A stretch of 64,000 bases of DNA from Hirundichthys speculiger (taxonomy: Eukaryota; Chordata; Actinopteri; Beloniformes; Exocoetidae): assembly GCA_018398805.1 (NCBI GenBank), contig JAGFBZ010000555.1, positions 372,001 to 436,000 of the forward strand. Direction: 5' to 3'. Of this stretch, positions 55,838 through 64,000 are shown in pieces (the first letter of the stretch is position 1; every line of letters starts with the position of its first letter). The notes below the pieces were generated by a model. The model was not told where the DNA came from. It ran no database searches and saw only the letters and a list, made by a program, of their open reading frames with translations. The position numbers and the translations under genes were made by a program.

Positions 55838-58800
55838 TGTGTGTGTGTATATATGTGTGTGTGTGTGTATGTATATTTATATTACAAAAGAAAGGATTAT
55901 ATATCGCAATATATATCGTTACCGCACCTGCTTTAGATTATACTGCGATATAGATTTGAAGCCATGTCACCCAACCATACCTATAATGTTCTTTTATGTG
56001 TTTACTGAAGGTGATAAGGGATCACAGGTCTATAAATGACAAACATTTAGCGCTATTAATGAGATCAAAAGCTTACATTCTTGATGAATTTATGTGAAAA
56101 CGTTTCAGACAAGTGTTAATCCTCCCCTGCATTAACACGACTGTGCTTCTCTGAATCAGCAGGGATGCACAACTCGGCTGCAAAGATCAATCCGCTCCTC
56201 CTTGATCTTTTCGCACACGTGTGGGCAAGTGTTTCCCATCCTCTGGAGCTAAATATCACCAAAAACTGCTGCCATCACTTCCGTTCTGAACTTCAACTCT
56301 CTTGCTTGAAAACAGTCTCAACAAACAGTGTGACATGTGCTGTTGCTGTAGATACCAATGACCCATGCAGACAGGTTCCTGGAGCACATGGGTGCCTTTC
56401 AGAGGCTGTTGCCATCACATCAAAGTCTGATGTAGTTATGAATGTCACCTGTCAAGTCAGATCTTTACCAAATCAGAACTGGACGCTGTGGCTGGTAGTG
56501 TTTGAGCAGTGAGTCAGGAAAGTTGATGTCAGACACTGCTGGTGTGTTTGCAAGCTGCTTACCTGCAAGTATCTGGTGTGTGTGACGACGGGGACACACT
56601 GCATACTCTTGGTGTTGCAGCAGCCGGAACAGCGCTGCACCTCGACACAGGGAGGCCATAACAAGAAGTTGGCATTGCTGCGGTCCAGCATCGCCCTGGT
56701 GACCTCGACCACTTCTGTCCGGACTTTACAGAGAGCCTGCTGGGCCGGCTGGGCGTCTGCAGGATCAGGTACAAACGGGTATCAGTGGCAGCACTGGTGT
56801 TAGGGCTCCTGCACACTGCATGACCTCTGCAGTCTTAAGAGATCATAACATCTCACACTGTAACATTTGCATTTGCTCAGTTTTGGGTACGATGTCCAGA
56901 ACAGGATGCACAGAGTGTATGTTGATGAGTCCTCTTCAATCATAGGCTGCTACTGATGCAGGGATGCGGGCGCATGTAGAATAGCATCACACATATGCGC
57001 TGACAGTAAACAAACACCACGTGAAATAAACTACTCTGTTGTAGCTTTCAAAAAAGTGGCGAAGGGGAAGAATATGTTGCTAGTCATGGTTAGAGAGAAG
57101 AGGACACCTTTGGATAATTATTTTTCTTTGGAATGGTGCAAGGTTGCAATAATTAATACATCTTTTCTAGCTGCATTTTAATTGGCTAGTATGTAAAAAA
57201 TCATAGTCAGAAATGTACGTACATCAGAGTATCAGTATATCTTAGTCGTAAGACCGGTGTGACGGCCATCATTCTCACTGGTCATATGTTCAGCAGATTT
57301 TGACCCAAAGCCCAAAGATATCTCCTCAATTCTTTCACCATGTTCATCTTTAATCTTCGACAGTCCAAAATTGTGCAGTTGTAGTAAAATTGTTGTGGTT
57401 AAAGTGTTCTGCTGGATGCTGCTAAAAATTATAACCACTAACCACCGGCTTTAATAAAAAACTCGTGGGTCCTCTCATGATTTGCTACAGAAATCTGAAC
57501 CTTCCTGTGATTCTCTGGATTATTTCACTGTATATATCTGTCCGTTTACACTAGGTTACTTTTCTTTTTCTTTTACTAGACAGGGTATTTTGAAATCCCT
57601 AATTTGTAAATTGTAAATTTGTAATTTTTTGTACATGTGTAGTATTTAAAGTGTTATTTAATTTACTATTTTATATGTAGAATATTGTTGTTTTTATAGG
57701 ATGGAGCACTGCAATGAAAGAATTTCCCGCAAGGGATTAATAAAGTATTTTCAATTCAATTCAATTACTGGAGAGGAGCATCTTTAAATCTAAAGACAGC
57801 CTTGGAGAACACAGTCAGACATGGACTAAAGATAGTCCACGTCTACAAATCTACACCTCCTCATCCTGTTAAAACCTTGGTGGGAGTAGGGAGGAAACAA
57901 TACCAGTCCCTTCAGGTTATACTGTATACATCCAGTGTCCTGCATCCTGAATACAAGCTTTCACCATCTGGCAGGAGGTGCAGGGAACAAAAATGGCAAC
58001 TAAATTATTTCAAAACTCCTTTTTTGTTGAACAATAAGGGTTGTTTTCCTAGAAGAGACTTTGCAACGTTGGATTATTAGTGCGATATAAAGTACGTATT
58101 ATCAAGTTGTGCATTTTTGTTTGATATATATTATTATAAAGGCATTTTTACTCTGTGCAGTTGTGTATGACACTTAAAAATAAGGATTTTAGCGTGTCAC
58201 TAAAATCTCGGCTGAAAACTCCCAGCCACACTGATGAGGAGGAAAAATAAAGAATATCACAGCACAAGAACATTGGAATCAACATGTTTAAGACTGAAAA
58301 GAGAAAACATTTACCCACACATTTTTAAAGATTCTAGGAGACACGAGCAGGTAAATATTCTGCATTCATCAGTTTATTTTCTTCTACATTTAAAGCTCAA
58401 CGACGGCAGGTTTTAGCTCACCGAGGCTCCGTGGTAATCTGTGACCTCCATTAGCTGCAGAGATGCCCTCCTCCTCATCTGAGACAAAACAAACAAACAT
58501 CATTTAACTTATGTAAATGAGCCAAAGGAATTATCAACAGTTTGATACTGTTAGCGCCCCCTGCATGTAGAGATAAAACAAGAACTATGTGTAAAAGTAT
58601 GAATGCACAAGAAAAAAATTAAACAGAAGAGAGACCGTGAGCTTTTGTTTGAACCAACTGGTAGACTTTTATTTATTTCATTTAATGTTTGCTTCCATGC
58701 ATTTCTGAGATCACGGGCACTTCATGCAGTGTTTTATAACTACGTGTTGCAATGTGAGGAGAAAAGGAAGCACTTTTCTAAGATGAGGCATGTTTATGTA

Positions 58801-60222
58801 AATCATTAAATCAAGTCACTGATGTCTTGTACATGTTCACTGCTATCTGCTTAAAGTGGCACAAAGAAACTTTTTAGCTCAGACGGACTCCCTGCAGGCA
58901 TAGAGGTTGGCTTTCTCTGACATCACTGAGATACACTCTTGTTCTTCTAAATGTGCGCCACAGAGCCTTAAACCAGTGCAGACGACCAGGACAGGTGTCC
59001 AGGATTACTTCAGATGGTTTTTAACAGTAGGGACGGGAGAAACTGCGAAAGCTAGACCACACTTCCTAAAAGAAATGAAATATTTATTCAAATGAAATGG
59101 AAAACTAACAATATTTTATCCTAAATAAAATAAAACAATAAATTAAAAAAAAACGACCTTGTGCTGCTTTAAAGGAGAAAGTATGTTTACGTTTTGCCTT
59201 TTGAAAGCATCTCAAATTCACAAATGTTAATTAGTGTCCTCAACTCTTCCAATCTTTAAAAAGCAGGTGACAAAACTATCGTTTCTCATAGTGAAGTTGT
59301 TGCCTCAGACGTGGTTTATGCTTCATCTTCTAACTGATGGCATATCTTCGCTGTAAGCTACGCTGTTCTAGTGTCGACTATGACTAATGTGACTGACTGA
59401 CTGGGTAACATTGATATTCTTTGTCTTTTTATTTCCTGCTAACATTTCTTCTTTGTCATTTTCAACCCGTAGAGTTTCCTGCGATGTCAGAAAACATCAC
59501 CAGATGCCCAACACTAAACAGCTCCAACTCATATCAGACATGTTTTATGTGCTCTGTTTCAGGCGCTAAACAAAAGGAAGCTCAGCACTGTACGCTACAG
59601 AAAAATAACCACATCGCCACCTAGTGTTTGGTGGTGTAATTACAGCGCTGCAAACGTTTGTCCTATACACCGGTCATGTGCATAGATGCTACAGAGAAGC
59701 AAACATCAGGCTTTAGATATCTTCTAACTATAATCTTCGTTTTCCAGAAATAATTCTTTATATGATAAATGTCATGCCAAAACAAATTACTGGGTGTATC
59801 GGGCTGGAAATGCTTTAGGGCAAACTTTCAAGAACAAACAATAACATCTGTGGAGCTAAATTAGGGCCATAATGTTTCATATTTAAAAGAACTAAATGAG
59901 TAAGTTTTATAAAATTAAAATAAGAAGTACAAATTTAAGCTGACGTGTCAAATATGAAAATATGGGATCTTTTGTCGCATTTGTTTTTTAAAGCTTAAGA
60001 TCAATACTCGACTTTCAATTTCGACTTCCATTTCAAATATTTTTTGAAATGAATAAAACATCCCAGCCCTGACGTAGCTCCGTAAGCTGGTGCTGGTGGG
60101 AGGATCAGAAAGCTCAGGTCTTTACCTACGGAGTCAGTGAGCAGCAGCAGCTGGAGGTCCTCCAGGGAGGAGATGGGGCTGTTTCTAACCAGCTCCACCA
60201 GGGCTGCAGGCAGAGCGTCCCC
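52560..60222 (-). CDS. pdgfb: Platelet-derived growth factor B-like gene, six exons (exon 1 not found)
   Basis: A secreted cystine-knot growth factor acting through PDGF receptors. Exons run, in transcription order, 60126-60222, 58422-58478, 56563-56756, 54736-54921, 53758-54595 and 52560-52699, and every junction agrees in phase. The exons supply in order the propeptide (GDALPAALVELV), a processing-site segment (GGHRLPRSL), the growth factor core with all eight cysteines (ALCKVRTEV, WPPCVEVQRCSGCCNT, MQC, VECRC), and a very long tail ending in a basic retention-like motif (RRRMRKNRKRISKAAM). WPPCVEVQRCSGCC is the PDGF-B rather than PDGF-A form. The signal-peptide exon was not recognised up to 64000. 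The encoded part is about 505 residues, about twice the 241-residue human protein, because of the 53758-54595 exon. Confidence 0.9.
52725..52815 (+). repeat. Rex1/L2-type 3' tail in pdgfb intron
   Basis: The motif 'actttattgatcccccaagg' followed by AAATAAATAAAG is the common tail of fish LINE/SINE elements. It is in an antisense intron position just before the last pdgfb exon. Confidence 0.6.
53758..54595 (-). CDS. pdgfb: pdgfb long exon 6 (charged, coiled-coil tail)
   Basis: 838 bases, phase 0 in and phase 1 out. Acceptor CATCAAG at 54596-54602, donor GTATAG at 53752-53757. The start VKAHSKDELHQMDELKQNQR follows the core directly. A Glu/Lys/Asp-rich low-complexity region follows, then a heptad-like predicted coiled coil (ILQLKEEKLEAERKELLLLH, LDQEKEILRQQQIKQEEEKR), then a His-rich end (HHLHGKHHHLQ). 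In human PDGF-B the corresponding tail is only a few dozen residues. The open frame over 838 bp and the phase match argue that it is real coding sequence. Confidence 0.82.
54736..54921 (-). CDS. pdgfb: pdgfb exon 5 (end of growth-factor core)
   Basis: 62 codons, phase 0 on both sides. Acceptor CGCTCCAG at 54922-54929, donor GTACTG at 54730-54735. It contains VMKIEYINKRPTYAKAVVSV and VDHVECRC, the last two knot cysteines, then basic KKKSSRRQ. Confidence 0.92.
55180..55972 (+). mobile_element. hAT (ZBED-like) transposase relic in pdgfb intron
   Basis: Plus-strand coding remains read LPSHKYF (about 55174-55195), then after a MITE insertion FSQTEMYDKVRQQVEKNIAS, HYAAITDLCSSHTMEPYINL and TIHYINEEWKLCSRCLQTEY (55580-55770). 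This is the N-terminal part of an Ac/ZBED-type transposase catalytic domain, including a D in the ITDLCSS block. A long (TG)n run (about 55793-55871) and a hAT-type terminal motif (tatactgcgatatagatttg to cacccaacc) follow. The copy is dead. Confidence 0.8.
55200..55577. mobile_element. hAT MITE, 378 bp, nested in hAT relic
   Basis: Ends CAGTGATTCCCAAAGTG and, inverted, CAGCCATTCCCAAACTTCT. Flanking 8-bp duplication CTTTAGCT (55192-55199) / CTTTAGCC (55578-55585), one mismatch. It interrupts the transposase reading frame at KYF|S. No coding capacity. Confidence 0.88.
56563..56756 (-). CDS. pdgfb: pdgfb exon 4 (growth-factor core)
   Basis: Two bases plus 64 codons. Acceptor CCTGCAG at 56757-56763, donor GTAAGC at 56557-56562. 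It encodes ALCKVRTEVVEVTRAMLDRS, NANFLLWPPCVEVQRCSGCC and NTKSMQCVPV, holding six of the eight conserved cysteines and the receptor-binding loop 1 region. Confidence 0.95.
57690..58010 (+). mobile_element. Rex1/L2-like LINE 3' fragments in pdgfb intron
   Basis: The tail motif 'gggattaataaagtatttt' followed by (CAATT)n at 57735-57768 is one 3' end. Next to it, 57780-58010 encodes a HPEYKLSPSGRRCREQKWQL-like segment typical of the region after the RT in this LINE group. Confidence 0.6.
58422..58478 (-). CDS. pdgfb: pdgfb exon 3 (propeptide with cleavage site)
   Basis: 57 bases with acceptor TTTTGTCTCAG and donor GTGAGC. Reading (D)EEEGISAANGGHRLPRSL(D), it supplies the end of the propeptide. 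HRLPRSL replaces the RGRRSL processing site of the mammalian protein, so the furin-type site is weaker here. Phases 1 in and 1 out match both neighbours. Confidence 0.85.
60126..60222 (-). CDS. pdgfb: pdgfb exon 2 (start of propeptide)
   Basis: 32 codons plus one base: GDALPAALVELVRNSPISSL then EDLQLLLLTDSV. This matches the PDGF-B propeptide start (GDPIPEEL-like) and the conserved SLEDLQ-LL block. Donor GTAAAG at 60120-60125. The acceptor is the nearest of four tandem copies of TGTTTCAG. Confidence 0.9.
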
Positions 60223-60296
60223 CTGAAACACACAGCACACCCCTGAAACACACAGCACACCCCTGAAACACACAGCACACCCCTGAAACACACCAC
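60218..60296 (-). repeat. 20-bp tandem repeat carrying the pdgfb exon 2 splice acceptor, four copies
   Basis: Four near-perfect copies of a 20-mer (+ strand ACCCCTGAAACACACAGCAC) end exactly at exon 2. In gene orientation each copy contains a pyrimidine/TG tract and TTTCAGGGG, so four consensus 3' splice sites are spaced 20 bases apart. Confidence 0.93.
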
Positions 60297-63200
60297 ATAC
60301 ACTATTCCAGGCCATCGTTGAACAGCATTTTGAGAGAAAAATAACGTGTAATCACTTCGAACAGTACTGTGCAGTCCACAGTCATGAGAACGGTTATTTA
60401 AATAGTCATAAGAATAGTTATTTGAGACGTTTCTACCCATCTGATCAGTACGACACATATTCTGAATATTCTTTTTCACTGTATTCATTTATAAAATGAA
60501 AAATAAAATTACCATGAGTCATTGTTTTAAATAATCTGACCAAATGTTTCCATAGTGTCAAACAGAAACCAAGCAACAGCTCCACATTGTGATTGTAGGG
60601 ATTTGACTGTGGGTTTAACCCCCTCTGGTCATTAATGGGTGGGAGACAGCCAGGGAGGGGGAGAATTAACCAGAGCAGACACACAATGGTCACTAAGAGC
60701 AGGGTGAATGACTATTGGCGTTGTGTCCTCTCATCTGCTAACATTTAGGGGTCAAAGGAGCAAGGAAGGAGTCAGGAAGTGGGGGAAGGAGTGATATAGA
60801 GAGGATGAGAGAAGGGGGTGCATCTGAAAAAAAAAGAATAATAGATGAATAAAGGACAGGCCGAGATGGAAAAGGATCAGACGTGGGTCGAGGTACAGCC
60901 TAATGTTGATTTAAATGAGGATGAGGTTAACTTGCTTTCTCATCTCATGAAAACAGTCTAAAGGAGAGGAAATGTTATTCAGAAAAGTTTGGATACAACA
61001 GCATGTGAAGAAAAAAAAAAATCACACATGATTGTTTTTTTTTCTTTTTTCTTTCTGGAGTCCAGGCTGTTAAACATAACTGTACAACTCCATTCAGCTT
61101 CTGGAGAGCATAATGAATCGCAAGCGGCAGGCAGGTTTCAGCCAAAGGAAGCAGCCATCCGTGCACGAGCGTGGGCTCTCACCCTGCCCACGCTGGTTGC
61201 CACTGACATTTCCTCATTGTTTGTTCGGTTTTAAAGAGGGAAATGTTTGCTGTACTACGCTTGCATGTCTTTTGCAGAGCTGCCGATGGCCCTGAGGACT
61301 CATCATGATTATTCCCTCTCTTTGCCGACGGAGAAGGCTGTCTGTCTGGCTAATTGGGTCCAGTGTTAATTATAGGGTGTTTGCTTTTGTTCACGGTGGT
61401 CTCTGGAAACAGGAAATATAAAAAATACACAGATATACTCAGCGCTAATAAACATGAACACAAAATGAACAAACCAAGTATGTAAACACATATTATTAAT
61501 TTTAAATATGCGACTGGGGTGAAGATAAAATTACAATCAATATGCTTTGAAATGGACCATCGATTCCTCTGACCAGTATGTTTGTAAGTTTTACTGCGTA
61601 TGACATGTTGTTGGATGATTTTATGATTTGGGGTTTTTTGTGGAGAAAAAGAAACCAATATGTTCAAATAAGCTTTAGATAAGTTAATCTTGAATAAGTT
61701 GAACACAAATTTGAAGTTAAGAAGAACGACATTCTTGTATAAAAACATCTGAAAACTGCTTTCTGCTACACAACAACCAAGTTGTAACTTTTACGTTGCG
61801 AAATTCATTCTGGGATTCTTTGCCATCTCAAATTTCAGGTTTACTTCCTTTCAATTTGATTCCGACACCTCTTGATAACTGACTGGGGAGTCCCACAGGA
61901 CGCGGGAAGCACCGTGCTCCAGTTTTTAGGTATCTGTGGCCCGTATCTCTGACGGAGCGGTGCTTCTGGGCCACTGCAGGACGCTTCTCTCATTGACTTG
62001 AACGGCGTTGATTCAAAGTGCGGCTGGCGCTGACGTTTCACTTCTGCTCCACGTCCTGTGGGACTTGAGCTTGATACCGAGTCTGATTTTAAAGGGTGTC
62101 GTTGCTGTTAGTTGTTCTTAAACTTAAGATTACAATAAAAGTGCAAAAATAAAAAAATTTTTTTTTAAAAACCACCAGAAGGGCTGAACTTAGTTAAAAC
62201 ACAACAGGATAAATCAAGTAGGACTATTTCAACAGTAAAAACTGGAAGGTTTGAATTTTAACTGATTGTTTAAATTTAGTTTTTATTCGTGTTGTCATTC
62301 TGATACCCAGTGAATTACACCATCGACCCCCAGTGCCGATACTGGATGTGACCCATCTCTGACTTACTCCCTTCTGGTCTCTGGACACAGCGGTGCTGAA
62401 AGAAACATGCAGCTGATCCAGGAGACGACCACTCCAAAGTTACTTTGGGTGGTTTTTGCCAATAGGGTCATGACACATGACCACAGGAGCTACACAACAC
62501 TTCCTGAAAATAATCAAATATTCCTTCAGATTAAATCGAGATTGATATTTTAACATGATGTCGATTAGAGTCAGTCTATCTTTATAACATCCAGCTGCTT
62601 GACTGTAATGATGAGGCAGTTATCTCTCAGCAGCTGCTCCACAAAACTATAAAGCTTCTCTTACACCCTACACTGACACAAATGACTCACTTCAGTTAAA
62701 AACCATCATCTACTGCAGATGCACTCTCGTCTCCTCTTGCGACGTCACCTCCTGGTCTGAAAGCGTTCACTTTGACATGAGTCAGTGCTGATCACCTGAA
62801 GCTCCGCCCCATTCCCTGGAGATCTCTGGGAGACGTTGAGGAACACCAGGTGCAGCAGGCAGGGGAGGTGAGACAACACCTAATCGTACGTAATTACGGG
62901 GGGGGGGGGGGGGGGGGTTTGCTGGCGGCGCGGCAGCAGCCTCAGCACATGTGGGAGGTTTCACATGCAGTCCCTGAAAGGGCGCCAACACATGCACAGC
63001 ACAGCAACGTGCAGATGATTGTGAGTTTAATTAATTCCGTCGCCGTAATTTACCTCCGTGTTTTGGAGAGGAATGTGATGCAGATGAGGATAATGATGAT
63101 TTAATGACGGTTAAAAATGCCTGAATTCCCCTTCGGTGGTCCCGCGCTGAACGTATACACTCGTTACAGCTCTTCACATTAAAACCACAAGCCACCCTGA

Positions 63201-64000
63201 GAAAAATGATCTGATAATCCAGTTTTAATAGGGAACACTGCTGAACCTACAGCTCCGATGATTCCCCAGCTGTGGAACGTTGGACTTTAAAGGTGAACGT
63301 GGGGAATTCTGGGTCGTATACCTCAAAGCCTTTGTGACTGCTGCCCTATGAGGCACTGCACCTGAGAAAAGGGAGATCTTTTAAAAGCGGTGCCTGGAGA
63401 AACCACAACACAAGAACATGATGACAGGAAGTTGAAGTCATCCATCACACTTCAAAATCAGCCTTCATGTGCAGCTGTCAAAGTGATGTTGGACCAAGAA
63501 CAGAACCTGTGTTTCAGTTCCAACCGCTTTGTGACTCAGGAGCTCCAGAGTGGAGATACTTTGCAGAACAGGTGCGGAAATATGTGTCTTTTCTTTTTCT
63601 TTTACTTGAATTCCACACATGTGCATTAACTGATCATTCCTGATGAGAAACAAGCACACTGAGAGGAAAATACTCCCTCAATGATGTCAAGAAGGGACTT
63701 TTTAAACTTGTTTTAAACTATACTTCACATAACTTTCTAGTTCAGTTTGTCTTTTGACCCCATCTAAGTTTACAAGTTACGAACACAGGCGAATGATTGT
63801 GTAGATAAAGTTAGATGCACACATGATATCCTGTGAAAGTGGGAAACTAATAAAGAAAAGACCTCATATTAACAAATTTAGGGTTAGGGTTTGGTCAAAC
63901 CTCACTTGACCCATGACCCTTGGTGAATCTTCAGCTTCCTGTTTTGACCTCATGCTGTGCTCAGACTTCATCCACTGATCTTAAATCAGACGTGCAGAGC
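60297..64000. other. Upstream part of pdgfb locus; exon 1 not identified
   Basis: The signal-peptide exon should be a short ATG-containing exon ending GAG|GT on the minus strand. Candidates at about 62754, 63048 and 63328 were inspected and lack an ATG with a hydrophobic leader. Other contents are a G20 run at 62898-62917 and a 14-bp inverted repeat at 61888/62050. No other gene is supported. Confidence 0.5.

Noticed and set aside
55513..55953. 146-codon plus-strand frame as a complete gene
   Set aside because: Its first part is a MITE end joined to a hAT transposase relic and its second part is a (TG)n run, so it is not an intact gene.
62782..62997. Minus-strand 71-codon frame as pdgfb exon 1
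   Set aside because: It contains a poly-proline run from a G20 homopolymer, lacks a signal peptide and has no donor in the right phase.

Overview
This is a window of teleost fish nuclear DNA, probably from a percomorph-like fish. The evidence is spliced vertebrate genes with GT-AG introns, many fish-type transposable elements (RTE, L1-like and Rex1/L2-like LINEs, Tc1 and hAT DNA transposons, a tRNA-derived SINE, solo LTRs), long microsatellites, and pieces of teleost-specific multicopy gene families. There is no prokaryotic, organellar or CRISPR content.

Two conserved genes can be read with confidence, both on the minus strand. The first is a 3-mercaptopyruvate sulfurtransferase gene (mpst-like, 2066-7399). 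Its C-terminal exon carries the CGSGVT active-site loop. Its N-terminal exon is present twice: the proximal copy (3833-4422) has a 1-bp frameshift and the distal copy (6811-7399) is open. The second is a PDGF-B type growth factor gene (pdgfb, 52560-60222). Six exons from the propeptide to the stop are resolved with exact phase agreement; the signal-peptide exon was not found. MPST and PDGFB both lie on human 22q, so their co-occurrence fits old synteny.

Layout: 1-1960 holds no gene. 2066-8250 is the mpst locus with a local duplication. 9604-12955 is a near full-length but dead RTE LINE, followed by a Tc1 remnant. 13729-14118 holds two exons of a fish multicopy family. 14966-17346 is a large inverted repeat built from tandem units, with a solo LTR nested in its left arm. 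17390-18535 is an L1-like RT fragment. 18909-19700 is an L2-type tail split by a second solo LTR. 20868-22889 is a C2H2 zinc-finger gene with nearly identical fingers and a frameshift. 29402-30238 and 32190-32700 are broken pieces of teleost multicopy families, with a 42-copy 27-bp minisatellite between them. 34525-35685 is an unrecognised repetitive open frame. 38575-40330 is a Rex1/L2-like LINE. 41909-42113 is a SINE with target-site duplications. 46342-47998 is a Tc1 element with a hAT element inside it. 48000-48850 is an RTE relic. 55180-55972 is a hAT transposase relic interrupted by a hAT MITE. 60223-64000 is the upstream part of the pdgfb locus.

The genes do not form a pathway. MPST makes persulfide/H2S from 3-mercaptopyruvate, PDGF-B is a secreted mitogen, and the zinc-finger gene is presumably a DNA-binding regulator. 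The most unusual items are the foldback element at 14966-17346, the mpst exon duplication, the fourfold repeated splice acceptor and very long C-terminal tail of pdgfb, the homogenised zinc-finger array, and the internally duplicated unknown frame at 34525-35685. Homology calls rest on recognition of motifs by eye; no database search was run.
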